Shown: positions 1 through 7,239 of the stretch, one piece after another | Layout: each line of letters starts with the position of its first letter | How positions within the stretch are numbered: the stretch's first letter is position 1 | Assembly (NCBI GenBank): GCA_004556985.1 | Contig: SFFC01000048.1 | Span: 1-17,867 of the forward strand | Direction of reading: 5' to 3' | Length of the DNA: 17,867 nt | Origin: Clostridiales bacterium | Lineage (GTDB): Bacteria; Bacillota; Clostridia; Christensenellales; Aristaeellaceae | Program-made: the position numbers and the translations under genes | The notes under the pieces: generated by a model | Database searches by the model: none | What the model was told of the DNA's origin: nothing | Seen by the model: the letters and a program-made list of their open reading frames with translations, nothing else

Positions 1-1
1 T

Positions 2-421
2 TCGATTCAGGCGCAGGTCGTCAACATGCTCGCGGACTTCCAGCAGGAGATGGGGCTGACCTACCTGTTCATCGCGCACGACCTGTCGATGGTGCGCCAT
101 GTGTCCCACCGGGTGGGCGTCATGTACCTGGGGCACCTGATGGAGGTCTGCGAGAGCGAGGAGATCTACCGCCATCCGCTGCATCCCTACACACAGGGAC
201 TGCTGGCCTCCGTGCCGCTGGCCGATCCGCGCGCGGCGCAGGCGAGGGAGAGCGCCGTGCTCGAGGGCGAGGTGCCCAGCCCGCTTCACCCGCCGAAGGG
301 GTGCCCCTTCAACACGCGCTGCCCCTATGCAAAGGACATCTGCCGCGAGCAGATGCCCGGGATGCAGGACGCAGGCGGCGGGCACATGGTCTGCTGCCAC
401 CTGGCAGCCGGACGCGGCTGA
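2..421 (+). CDS. oppF: Oligopeptide/dipeptide ABC transporter ATP-binding protein (OppF/DppF type), 5' end missing
   Basis: The reading frame is open from base 2, so the gene enters from the left edge and only its last 139 residues are visible. The visible part starts just after the Walker B region. It contains the conserved SIQAQVVNML stretch, the H-loop in IAHDLSMVRH, and the family segment VGVMYLGHLMEV. The C-terminal oligopeptide-transporter extension carries the typical cysteine cluster (GCPFNTRCPYAKDIC). In the Opp/Dpp family this subunit hydrolyses ATP on the cytoplasmic face to drive peptide import. The Walker A motif and signature motif lie outside the window. The OppA-like binding protein 65 bases downstream, on the same strand, supports an opp/dpp operon. 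OppF and DppF cannot be told apart here. Confidence 0.93.
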   Translation, partial: SIQAQVVNMLADFQQEMGLTYLFIAHDLSMVRHVSHRVGVMYLGHLMEVCESEEIYRHPLHPYTQGLLASVPLADPRAAQARESAVLEGEVPSPLHPPKGCPFNTRCPYAKDICREQMPGMQDAGGGHMVCCHLAAGRG

Positions 422-485
422 GCGCCGGACAAACAGGAAGCTGACAGGCAACAGCCTGTGAAAGCATATATTGAGGAGGTACAAC

Positions 486-2087
486 ATGAAAAAGGGTATG
501 GCTCTTCTGCTCGGCCTGGCGCTGCTTGCGGCGCTTGTGCTGCCGATGGCGGTCTGCGCGGAGACGGAACAGATCTTCCGCTACGCCGTGACGGACGACC
601 CGGACAGCTTTGACCCGGGCTACACGCTCAATTCCTTCGCGGGCCCGGTGTTCTACAACTGCTTCGTCGGCCTGGTGCGCTACAACACGGACAGCGAGCT
701 CGTGCCGGGCGCGGCGGCGAGCTGGGACGTCAGCGATGACGGCCTGGTCTGGACGTTCCACCTGAACGAGGGCATGAAGTGGAGCAACGGCATGCCTGTG
801 ACCGCGGGAGACTTCGCCTACGCCTGGCAGCGCGTCATCACGCCGGAATTCGGCGCGGCGGGCGCGTACATGATCTACAACTACATCGCTGGCGCGCAGG
901 CCTACTACAACAAGGAATGCGCCTGGGAGGACGTGGGCATCAAGGCGCTTGACGACCTGACGCTCGAGGTCACGCTGGCCTCCCCGTGCAGCTACTTCAC
1001 CGCGCTGCTGGCGACCTGGACGTACATGCCGGTCTGCGAGGCGGTCGTCTCCGAGAACCCCGACTGGGCGACGGACTACGACAACTACGTCTCCAACGGC
1101 CCGTTCGCGCTGGAGAGCTACCGCATGGGCGAGGGCATCTACCTCGTCAAGAACGAGAACTACTGGCTGGCGGACGAGGTCAAGCTCGAGCGCATTAACT
1201 TCATGATCTTCCAGGATCTGACGACGGCGCTGAACGCCTATGAGGCGGGCGAGCTCGACGGCCTGACCCGCGTGCCCTCCTCGAGCATCACGACGCTGCG
1301 CGGCCGCGACGACTTCTACAGCATCACGCAGTTCAGCAACACCTACTGGATGTTCAACACGAAGTCCGAGGTGCTCTCCAACCCGCTGGTGCGCGAGGCG
1401 CTGGCCATCTCCATCGACCGCACGGCGCTGATTGAGGACGTGCTCCAGGCGAGCTACACGCCGGCGAGCGGCCACGTTCCCTACGGCTACATCCAGACGG
1501 ACGGCCAGGACTTCCGCGAGGCGGGCGGCAACTACGGCATCACCGAGACGGCGCAGGTTGACCGCGCGCTCGAGCTGCTGGCCGAGGCCGGCTATGACGA
1601 TCCCTCGCAGATCACCATCCGCGTCTGCTACTACACGAGCGACACGGTGAAGAAGGTCGCCGAGGTGCTCGCCTCCATGTGGGAGACGAACCTGGGCATC
1701 CACTGCGAGATCGAGAGCTCCGAGTGGAGCGTCTTCTACAGCGAGATTCTCGCGCTGGATTACGACGTGGCCGCGATGGGCGATGCCGCGACCTACCTGC
1801 ACCCGATGGCCTTCCTGCAGACCTATCAGGGCAACAACCCGCCGCTGGAGACCGGCTGGCGCAGCGAGGAATACGACAGCCTGCTGGCGGCCGCGCTGAG
1901 CACGACCGACCCGGAGGAGGCCGACGGCTACCTGCACGCGGCCGAGGACCTGTTCATGAACGACTACGTCCTGCTGCCGCTGTACTACGGCTCCACCGCG
2001 ATGATGGTCAAGGACTACGTCAGCAACTGGACGATCACCGGCTGCGCGGTCGAGGTCTTTGACGGCATCGAGATTCTCGAGCACTGA
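486..2087 (+). CDS. oppA: Peptide ABC transporter substrate-binding protein (OppA/SBP_bac_5 family)
   Basis: This 533-residue extracytoplasmic solute-binding protein captures oligopeptides for the Opp/Dpp permease and is the last gene of the operon that includes the upstream ATPase. It has an N-terminal signal peptide (KK, then a Leu/Ala-rich core to about residue 24). Family segments include YAVTDDPDSFDP near the N-terminus, VWTFHLNEGMKWSNG, and VREALAISIDR in the middle. Length is normal for the family. I chose ATG 486 over the in-frame TTG at 471 because the strong Shine-Dalgarno GAGGAGGT (473-480) lies inside the longer version. The only cysteine near the cleavage site is in MAVC, a poor lipobox, and VCA before ETE is also an acceptable signal peptidase I site. 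It is followed by a strong terminator. The peptide substrate is inferred from the family. Confidence 0.93.
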   Translation: MKKGMALLLGLALLAALVLPMAVCAETEQIFRYAVTDDPDSFDPGYTLNSFAGPVFYNCFVGLVRYNTDSELVPGAAASWDVSDDGLVWTFHLNEGMKWSNGMPVTAGDFAYAWQRVITPEFGAAGAYMIYNYIAGAQAYYNKECAWEDVGIKALDDLTLEVTLASPCSYFTALLATWTYMPVCEAVVSENPDWATDYDNYVSNGPFALESYRMGEGIYLVKNENYWLADEVKLERINFMIFQDLTTALNAYEAGELDGLTRVPSSSITTLRGRDDFYSITQFSNTYWMFNTKSEVLSNPLVREALAISIDRTALIEDVLQASYTPASGHVPYGYIQTDGQDFREAGGNYGITETAQVDRALELLAEAGYDDPSQITIRVCYYTSDTVKKVAEVLASMWETNLGIHCEIESSEWSVFYSEILALDYDVAAMGDAATYLHPMAFLQTYQGNNPPLETGWRSEEYDSLLAAALSTTDPEEADGYLHAAEDLFMNDYVLLPLYYGSTAMMVKDYVSNWTITGCAVEVFDGIEILEH

Positions 2088-2107
2088 TGACGGCTTAACA
2101 GTCAACG

Positions 2108-2157
2108 AAAAACGCATCCTCCCGCCGGGCATGGCTGTGCGGGAGGATGCGTTTATT
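2108..2157. terminator. Bidirectional intrinsic terminator between oppA and the SH3-domain gene
   Basis: A perfect 16-bp inverted repeat (2110-2125 with 2139-2154) encloses a 13-base loop. The stem is flanked by five A's on the left (2108-2112, giving a T-run on the minus strand) and by TTTATTATT on the right. It lies between the convergent oppA stop (2087) and the minus-strand stop (2173), so it can end transcription from both sides. Confidence 0.92.
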
Positions 2158-2172
2158 ATTGGAGATAAGCGC

Positions 2173-3201
2173 TCATTCCTGGCCGAGCGGGGCGAAGGTC
2201 AGGCCGTAATCGCTGTCAAGGGTCTCGCTGAGGACGAAGCCGGTCTGGCCGCCGGCGAGGACATGGCACCAGTCGCCCCAGGCGCCCATGACGCGCAGCT
2301 GTGTGCCGCGGGAGAGCACGGCCACAACGGAGGAGGATTTGTCGGGGGCGGAGAAAAGCGCGGAGCCGGGGGCGGAGACGGTCTTGTCGAGCATCGCGCT
2401 TTGCACCGGGCGGCCGCCGCACTCCAGAAACCGGGACTGCATATAGCCCGTGGCGGCGCCGCTGATGCAGACCTTCACCCAGCCATCCTCGACCGGGCCG
2501 AGCAGGGAGACGATCGTACCGGAAAAGTATTTGCCCAGGATCGGCGCGCTTGCGTCTGGCGCCTCGCGCAGGTTCAGCCTGTCCAGCGGATCGGGGTTGC
2601 TGACGACCGCGAGCGAGGGGAGGGAGACCTGCACGGTGTAGGCCGCGGACTGATCGGAAGCGTTATGGATGACAGCGGAGGAATCCGTCTCCCTATGGTA
2701 GGAGAGCTGTGGGGTCATCAGATCGGAGCGGACATAGCCGGTATAGCCGATGGCCGTGATCTGCACCCAGCCGTCGTCGCGCACGCAGAGGGCGCAGACG
2801 GACGATCCCTTGGGGAAGAGCGTGATCAGTTCCGAAGAGGCCGACGGCTGACGATAGACCGCCGCGCCCGACGCGGCAGCGACGGTCAGTATCGGGAAGG
2901 CGGGCTCGACGTACTCTGCGGACAGATAGGACAGATCCATATAGCCCTCCGGGGAATCGCCCTGGATGCGCACATGGGCATAGCCGGCCGAGGGGGCCTC
3001 CAGCAGATAGACGGGCGTGCCGTTATAGTACTTGCCGAGGCTGACGGCATCCGGACGCGGCGCGGCGCGCAGGTTGAGCCTGTCGGCAGGATCGGGGTTG
3101 GCGACGTAGAGCGTATCGCCTGCGCCGGGAGCATCGGCCAGAGCGGGGACGGCGAGGAGCAGGCAGAGCAGCAGGGCAAGGATGGACAGGAAGGGCTTCA
3201 T
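2173..3201 (-). CDS. Secreted SH3b-repeat protein (four bacterial SH3-like modules)
   Basis: A 342-residue exported protein with a signal peptide (residues 1-22, cleavage probably after ALA). No catalytic domain is visible. It consists of SH3b-like modules in an A-B-A'-B' order: A about 31-95, B about 104-162, A' about 197-260, B' about 270-328. A and A' share NPDPxDRLNLRxAP, then LGKY and GT; the B modules carry DDGW/WGDW and GYV/GFV signatures. Bacterial SH3b domains commonly bind cell-wall peptides or other ligands, so a role at the cell surface is inferred. ATG 3201 has the Shine-Dalgarno AAGGAGA (minus strand, 3209-3215). It is a single-gene unit between two terminators. The specific function is unknown. 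Confidence 0.88.
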   Translation of the reverse strand: MKPFLSILALLLCLLLAVPALADAPGAGDTLYVANPDPADRLNLRAAPRPDAVSLGKYYNGTPVYLLEAPSAGYAHVRIQGDSPEGYMDLSYLSAEYVEPAFPILTVAAASGAAVYRQPSASSELITLFPKGSSVCALCVRDDGWVQITAIGYTGYVRSDLMTPQLSYHRETDSSAVIHNASDQSAAYTVQVSLPSLAVVSNPDPLDRLNLREAPDASAPILGKYFSGTIVSLLGPVEDGWVKVCISGAATGYMQSRFLECGGRPVQSAMLDKTVSAPGSALFSAPDKSSSVVAVLSRGTQLRVMGAWGDWCHVLAGGQTGFVLSETLDSDYGLTFAPLGQE

Positions 3202-3285
3202 GGCGATCTCTCCTTGGAAGTGTATTGAAGAAGCTGTCTTTACTGAATAAGACGGAGGCGGGAGCGGATTCTTTCATCCGGGCGC

Positions 3286-3316
3286 AAAAAAACCGCCCTT
3301 TCCGCAGAAGGGGCGG
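3286..3316 (-). terminator. Intrinsic terminator downstream of the SDR gene
   Basis: On the minus strand a GC-rich stem (3308-3316 with 3293-3301, nine pairs including one G-U, six-base loop) is followed by seven T's (complement of 3286-3292). It lies 45 bases after the stop codon of the minus-strand dehydrogenase gene and before the SH3b gene, so these two are probably separate transcripts. Confidence 0.87.
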
Positions 3317-3360
3317 CAAAGCGCTGGGAAGCAGCGGCTTTTTCGAGGCAAGGAGGACGA

Positions 3361-4107
3361 TCAGGTCTGCGCGGCGCCGTCGACGGAGAGAATCTCGCCG
3401 GTGACATAGCTGGCCAGATCGCTGGCGAGGAAGAGGAAGCAGTTGGCGACCTCCTGCGGCTCGCCGACGCGGCCCAGCGGAATCGGATCGGAGACGCGCT
3501 TGAGCACCTCCGGCGGAAGCGCGGAGATCATGTCCGTGCGGGTGACGCCGGGAGCGACGGCGTTGACGCGGATGTTGTCGCGGCCCAGCTCGCGGGCGAG
3601 GCTGCGGGTCAGGCCGTTGACGGCGAACTTGCTGGCCGGATAGGCGACGCCGGCGGGCTGGCCGTAGAGGCTGACCATCGAGCTGGTGTTGATGATGCAG
3701 CCGCCGCCCTGGGCCTTCATGATCGGCGCGACGGCGCGGCAGCCGTTGAAGACGGCGTTCACGTTGACGGAGATGGTCTTGTCAAACGCGGCGGGATCGT
3801 ACTGGTAGAGCGAATCGCGCGCGGAGATGCCGGCGTTGTTGGCGAGGATGTCGATGCGGCCGAACTTCTCCTTGACGGTATTCACGGCAGCCTCGACGGC
3901 GGCATAGTCGGTCAGATCGGGCGCGAGGCCGATGACCTGCGCATCCGGCAGCTCCTGGGCGAGTTTGGCGAGCGCCTTGTCGACGGTCTCCTGGCGGGAG
4001 CCGAAGAGCGCGACGCGCGCGCCGTTTTTGAGGAACGTCTCGACGATGGCAAAGCCGATACCGCGCGTGCCGCCGGTGACGATGGCGACCTTATCCTGAA
4101 GCAGCAT
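3361..4107 (-). CDS. FabG-like short-chain dehydrogenase/reductase
   Basis: A 248-residue classical SDR, a cytoplasmic NAD(P)-dependent oxidoreductase. The cofactor motif TGGTRGIG (residues 11-18), the structural NNAG (90-93), the catalytic Ser (about 142-143), Tyr156 and Lys160 (YPASK), and the PGVTRTDM segment are all present. Length and C-terminus (VTGEILSVDGAAQT) match 3-oxoacyl-ACP reductases and many sugar-alcohol dehydrogenases. It stands alone, with no acyl carrier protein or fab genes nearby, so a catabolic alcohol or keto substrate is as likely as fatty-acid synthesis. The upstream in-frame extension to 4233 is rejected: ATG 4107 has the strong Shine-Dalgarno AAGGAGGAG, and the promoter core lies at 4154-4182. 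The family is certain and the substrate unknown. Confidence 0.93.
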   Translation of the reverse strand: MLLQDKVAIVTGGTRGIGFAIVETFLKNGARVALFGSRQETVDKALAKLAQELPDAQVIGLAPDLTDYAAVEAAVNTVKEKFGRIDILANNAGISARDSLYQYDPAAFDKTISVNVNAVFNGCRAVAPIMKAQGGGCIINTSSMVSLYGQPAGVAYPASKFAVNGLTRSLARELGRDNIRVNAVAPGVTRTDMISALPPEVLKRVSDPIPLGRVGEPQEVANCFLFLASDLASYVTGEILSVDGAAQT

Positions 4108-4153
4108 GGAATAACTCCTCCTTTTCACAAAGATGGGGAATGACATCGGAAAC

Positions 4154-4182
4154 AGTATAGCACGAGACCGGGAGATTGTCAA
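4154..4182 (-). promoter_or_regulatory. Sigma-A (sigma-70 type) promoter of the SDR gene
   Basis: On the minus strand a perfect -35 box TTGACA (complement of 4177-4182) is separated by exactly 17 bases from a -10 box TATACT (complement of 4154-4159). The expected start site, near 4147, is about 40 bases before the chosen ATG at 4107. This is the best promoter in the window. Confidence 0.88.
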
Positions 4183-4289
4183 ACAAATAGCAAATTCTGC
4201 GAAGAATTCCCAATCAGCCTGAGAGGAGAGCATCGCGTCGGACGGCGGGATGAAGGATTTTCCCCCTGTTTTCGGGCGGAAAAATGCGC

Positions 4290-4295
4290 TATGAT
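4290..4295 (+). promoter_or_regulatory. Possible -10 element for the phosphofructokinase gene
   Basis: TATGAT lies 39 bases before the ATG at 4334, with the Shine-Dalgarno GGGGAGGA (about 4317-4324) between them. No good -35 hexamer sits 16-18 bases upstream, so the promoter would be weak or activator-dependent. The divergent SDR promoter lies about 110 bases away. Confidence 0.35.
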
Positions 4296-4333
4296 AGCAT
4301 CAAGAGAACTGGAGACTGGGGAGGAACGCGGCG

Positions 4334-5494
4334 ATGAAGGGAAATCTGATGCTGATTCACGGCGGCGGGCCGACGGCCGTGATCAACGCCTCGCTCTACG
4401 GAGCGATCCGGCAGGCGAAGCGGGAGGAAAACGTCGGCCGCATTCTGGCGGCAATCGGCGGGACGGGCGGCCTGCTGCGCGGCGACGTGCGCGACCTGAC
4501 GGACGTCCCGGAGGAGGAGCTTGAGCTGCTGCTGACGACGCCAGGCAGCGCAATCGGCACCTCGCGCGACGCGCTGGAGGCGGAGGACTACGCGAAGATG
4601 CCGGAGATCTTCAGGCGGCTGGGCGTGCGCTACGTGCTCATGAACGGCGGCAACGGGACGATGGACACCTGCGGGAAGATCTGCGCGGCCTGCGCGGGCG
4701 AGGACATCTTCGTCATGGGCATTCCCAAGACGATGGACAACGACATTGCCGTGACCGACCACGCGCCGGGCTACGGCAGCGCCGCGCGCTACATCGCGCA
4801 AAGCGTCGCCGAGGTGACGGCGGACGTCGCGGGGCTGCCGATCCACGTCGTCGTGATCGAGGCGAGCGGGCGCAACGCGGGCTGGATCACGGCGGCCTCC
4901 GCACTGGCGAGGCAGGCGGGCGTGGACGGGCCGGACCTGATCTACCTGCCGGAGCGTCCCTTTAAGGAGGAGGAATTCCTTAAGGACGTGCAGGCGCTGA
5001 TTGAAAGGAAGCGCGGCGTGGTCGTCGTATGCAGCGAGGGCCTGACGGACGAGTCGGGCAAGCCGATCGTGCCGCCTGTGTTTCAGACGGGGCGCTCGAC
5101 GTACTTCGGCGACGTCTCCGCGCACCTGGCGCAGCTGGTCATCCGCAGGCTCGGCTACAAGGCGAGGAGCGAGAAGCCCGGATTGATTGGACGCGCCTCC
5201 ATCGCGCTGGTCAGCCCGGTCGACCGTCGGGAGGCTGTGCTGGCGGGCGAGGCGGCCGTGCGCGCCGCGGCGGGGGGCGAGAGCGGCAAGATGGTCGCGC
5301 TGATGCGCGAGCCGGGCGATGGATACGCCGTGCGCACGGAGCTCGTCGACGTGCGGGAGGTCATGCTGCACGAGCGGAAGATGCCGGACGAATTCATCAA
5401 CGAACGGGGCAACGGCGTGACGGAGGCCTTCGTGCGCTGGTGCGAGCCGCTGATCGGAGAACCGCTGCCCCGGCTGATTTCCCTGCGGGGATGA
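4334..5494 (+). CDS. 6-phosphofructokinase family protein (PfkA superfamily, ATP/PPi specificity ambiguous)
   Basis: This 386-residue cytoplasmic enzyme should phosphorylate fructose-6-phosphate to fructose-1,6-bisphosphate, using ATP or pyrophosphate. The N-terminal phosphoryl-donor loop GGGPTAVINA (residues 10-19), GGNGTMDT (105-112), PKTMDND with the catalytic Asp135, PGYGSAARYIAQ, and SGRNAGWI (the MGRHAGWI equivalent) are recognisable. Lys132 sits where PPi-dependent enzymes have Lys and bacterial ATP enzymes have Gly. Gly108 matches the ATP-type Gly at the other discriminating position, and Asn107 replaces the usual Mg-associated Asp. Length exceeds the about 320 residues of E. coli PfkA, as in PPi-type and long clades. 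It is a single-gene unit whose stop codon lies inside a terminator. It would feed the aldolase encoded at 12575. Family certain, donor unresolved. Confidence 0.92.
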   Translation: MKGNLMLIHGGGPTAVINASLYGAIRQAKREENVGRILAAIGGTGGLLRGDVRDLTDVPEEELELLLTTPGSAIGTSRDALEAEDYAKMPEIFRRLGVRYVLMNGGNGTMDTCGKICAACAGEDIFVMGIPKTMDNDIAVTDHAPGYGSAARYIAQSVAEVTADVAGLPIHVVVIEASGRNAGWITAASALARQAGVDGPDLIYLPERPFKEEEFLKDVQALIERKRGVVVVCSEGLTDESGKPIVPPVFQTGRSTYFGDVSAHLAQLVIRRLGYKARSEKPGLIGRASIALVSPVDRREAVLAGEAAVRAAAGGESGKMVALMREPGDGYAVRTELVDVREVMLHERKMPDEFINERGNGVTEAFVRWCEPLIGEPLPRLISLRG

Positions 5495-5514
5495 GGAAAT
5501 TTCATCCTTTTTTT
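5489..5514 (+). terminator. Intrinsic terminator overlapping the pfk stop codon
   Basis: GGATGAG (5489-5495) pairs with TTCATCC (5501-5507) around a five-base loop and is followed by seven T's (5508-5514). The TGA stop (5492-5494) is inside the stem, so the last codons of the phosphofructokinase gene overlap the terminator. It separates this gene from the transporter operon. Confidence 0.85.
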
Positions 5515-5527
5515 GCGCGGCGAGTTG

Positions 5528-5536
5528 TGATATACT
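5528..5536 (+). promoter_or_regulatory. Extended -10 promoter candidate for the SsuABC-like operon
   Basis: TGA followed directly by TATACT (-10 at 5531-5536) forms an extended -10 element. The -35 region overlaps the T-run of the preceding terminator and has no clear TTGACA. The predicted start near 5543 gives a leader of about 57 bases before the ATG at 5600. Confidence 0.6.
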
Positions 5537-5599
5537 GATAGTAGTGACAAAGGAACATGCCTGAAAACGGGCAAAAATGACCGCAAAGGGGACTTCCTC

Positions 5600-6388
5600 A
5601 TGGAAAAGAAAAACAACAAGGGGCTGGCGGACCGGATTCCGGCCAAGGTGTGGCTGCTGATCTCGTTCCTCGCCGCCATGCTGCTGTGGTGGGTGCTTTC
5701 CATCATCCCGGCAACGTCGCGCGCTTTCCCGAACGTCTTCAAGGTGCTGGGCAGCATCAAGACAATGATCGACCGGAACGTGCTGTTTAAGGACCTGAGC
5801 TCGAGCCTGATCTCGGTCTGCTCGGGCTACGTGCTCGGCTTCGTGATCGCGCTGCCGGTCGCCATCCTGATGGCGTGGTACAAGCCGGTGCGCTACATCA
5901 TCGAGCCCTGGATCCAGTTCATCCGCAACATTCCGCCTCTGGCTTACGTGCCGCTGATCGTCATCGCGGCGGGCGTCGGCCGCAAGCCGCAGATCATCGT
6001 CATCACGATCGCCTGCTTCCTGATCATGTGTGTGACGATCTATCAGGGCGTCATCAACGTCGATGAAACGCTGATCAAGGCGGCGCGCGTGCTGGGCGCG
6101 ACGGACAAGGACATCTTCGTGCGCGTCATCGCACCGGCGACGCTGCCCTTCATCCTCACGGCCATCCGCCTGGGCGCCTCCGTCGCGCTGACGACGCTGA
6201 TCGCCGCGGAATCCACCGGCGCGAACGCCGGACTGGGCATGCGCATCCGCAGCCTGAACAACAGCTTCGAATCCGCGCCGATGCTGCTGTACATCATCAT
6301 CATCGGCATCCTGGGCATCACCATTGAAAAGCTGATCAAGACCGCTGAAAGGAGGCTCACGTCGTGGCAGGAGAAGAGAGAAATCTGA
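5600..6388 (+). CDS. ABC transporter permease (SsuC/TauC/nitrate-type, BPD_transp_1)
   Basis: A 262-residue inner-membrane permease of the sulfonate/nitrate/taurine importer class. About six hydrophobic segments are visible (roughly 18-36, 70-92, 113-127, 131-149, 188-205, 228-246). The cytoplasmic EAA-type coupling loop, from DETLIKAARVLGA to VIAPATLPFI (about 155-185), docks with the ATPase. Length and the segment IRNIPPLAYVPL are typical of SsuC/TauC. ATG 5600 is preceded by AAAGGGGA (5585-5592). It overlaps the ATPase gene by 25 bases, implying translational coupling. The family imports aliphatic sulfonates, nitrate, thiamine precursors and other small molecules; nothing in this subunit identifies the ligand. 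Confidence 0.93.
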   Translation: MEKKNNKGLADRIPAKVWLLISFLAAMLLWWVLSIIPATSRAFPNVFKVLGSIKTMIDRNVLFKDLSSSLISVCSGYVLGFVIALPVAILMAWYKPVRYIIEPWIQFIRNIPPLAYVPLIVIAAGVGRKPQIIVITIACFLIMCVTIYQGVINVDETLIKAARVLGATDKDIFVRVIAPATLPFILTAIRLGASVALTTLIAAESTGANAGLGMRIRSLNNSFESAPMLLYIIIIGILGITIEKLIKTAERRLTSWQEKREI

Positions 6389-7173
6389 CGGCCTCGGACA
6401 AGGTCAGGGTGCGCATTGACAACGTGCGCAAGGTATTCAACACGAGGAACGGCGAGATGGTCGCCCTCAACGGCGTCAGCCTCGACATTCACGACAACGA
6501 GTTCATCTGCGTCGTCGGCCCCTCCGGCTGCGGCAAGAGCACGCTGCTCAACATCATCGCCGGATTGAGCGAGCCGACCTCTGGCAAGGTCTACTGCGAC
6601 GGCAAGGAGGTCACCGGCACCGGCACGGAGCGCGGCGTCGTCTTCCAGCAGTACGCGCTGTTCCCCTGGCTGACGGTCAAGAAGAACGTCATGTTCGCGC
6701 TGGAGATGCGCGGCGTCAAGGGCAAGGCGGCCGAGGAAGAGGCGATGAAGTACCTCGAAATGGTCGACCTGGCGAAATTCGCCGACCATTACCCCAAGGA
6801 GCTCTCCGGCGGCATGAAGCAGCGCGTCGCCATCGCCCGCGCCTACGCGGCGGAGCCCGAGGTGCTGCTGATGGACGAGCCGTTCGGCGCGCTGGACGCG
6901 CAGACGCGCACACAGCTGCAGACCGAGCTGCTGGAGACCTGGGAGAAGAAGCGCAAGACCTGCTTCTTCATCACCCACGACGTCGAGGAGGCGATCATCC
7001 TCGCACAGCGCGTCATCATCATGAGCGCGCGGCCGGGCCGCATCAAGGACATCGTGGACATCGACATCCCGTATCCGCGTACGCAGGAGACGAAGATGAC
7101 GCCGCACTTCATGGAGCTCAAGAACCACATCTGGAGCCAGGTCTACCAGGAGTATCTCGAGGTGCGCAAGTAA
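6364..7173 (+). CDS. ABC transporter ATP-binding protein (SsuB/TauB/NrtD type)
   Basis: This 269-residue cytoplasmic ATPase energises the upstream permease. It has Walker A GPSGCGKST (52-60), the Q-loop at Q95-Q96, signature LSGGMKQR (147-154), Walker B VLLMDEP (167-173) and the H-loop His205 in ITHDVEEA. The segment YALFPWLTV and the C-terminal SARPGRI are typical of the sulfonate/nitrate subfamily. The start is GTG 6364, with AAAGGAGG at about 6348-6355. The gene begins within the last codons of the permease gene. All nucleotide-binding motifs are intact, so it should be active. Confidence 0.94.
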   Translation: MAGEERNLTASDKVRVRIDNVRKVFNTRNGEMVALNGVSLDIHDNEFICVVGPSGCGKSTLLNIIAGLSEPTSGKVYCDGKEVTGTGTERGVVFQQYALFPWLTVKKNVMFALEMRGVKGKAAEEEAMKYLEMVDLAKFADHYPKELSGGMKQRVAIARAYAAEPEVLLMDEPFGALDAQTRTQLQTELLETWEKKRKTCFFITHDVEEAIILAQRVIIMSARPGRIKDIVDIDIPYPRTQETKMTPHFMELKNHIWSQVYQEYLEVRK

Positions 7174-7181
7174 ATGGATTT

Positions 7182-7198
7182 GAGCGGAGCTTCCGCTT
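7182..7198 (+). promoter_or_regulatory. Intercistronic stem-loop before the binding-protein gene
   Basis: AGCGGA (7183-7188) pairs with TCCGCT (7192-7197) around a three-base loop, extended by one G-U pair. No T-run follows, so it is not a terminator. It could shield the 5' end of a processed binding-protein mRNA. The functional role is inferred. Confidence 0.45.
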
Positions 7199-7239
7199 GA
7201 AGGATATCGACCAAACCAAACAGATGGAGGGAATCAACA

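Noticed and set aside
309..2132. Long minus-strand ORF of 607 codons opposite oppA
   Set aside because: It is antisense to a clear OppA gene. Its translation is rich in Arg, Ala, Val, His and Asp without family motifs, as expected from the complement of GC-rich coding DNA.
2059..3228. Plus-strand ORF of 389 codons opposite the SH3b gene
   Set aside because: It spans the bidirectional terminator and shows no motif. The minus strand has a signal peptide, a Shine-Dalgarno and repeated SH3b signatures.
3321..3345. Second hairpin followed by TTTTT on the plus strand
   Set aside because: Only about five pairs form and no plus-strand gene ends there.
5557..5580. Possible seven-codon leader peptide (MPENGQK) before the permease gene
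   Set aside because: The AAAGGA motif is only two bases from its ATG and the predicted transcription start is nearly on top of it. It has no regulatory codon run and no attenuator hairpin follows.
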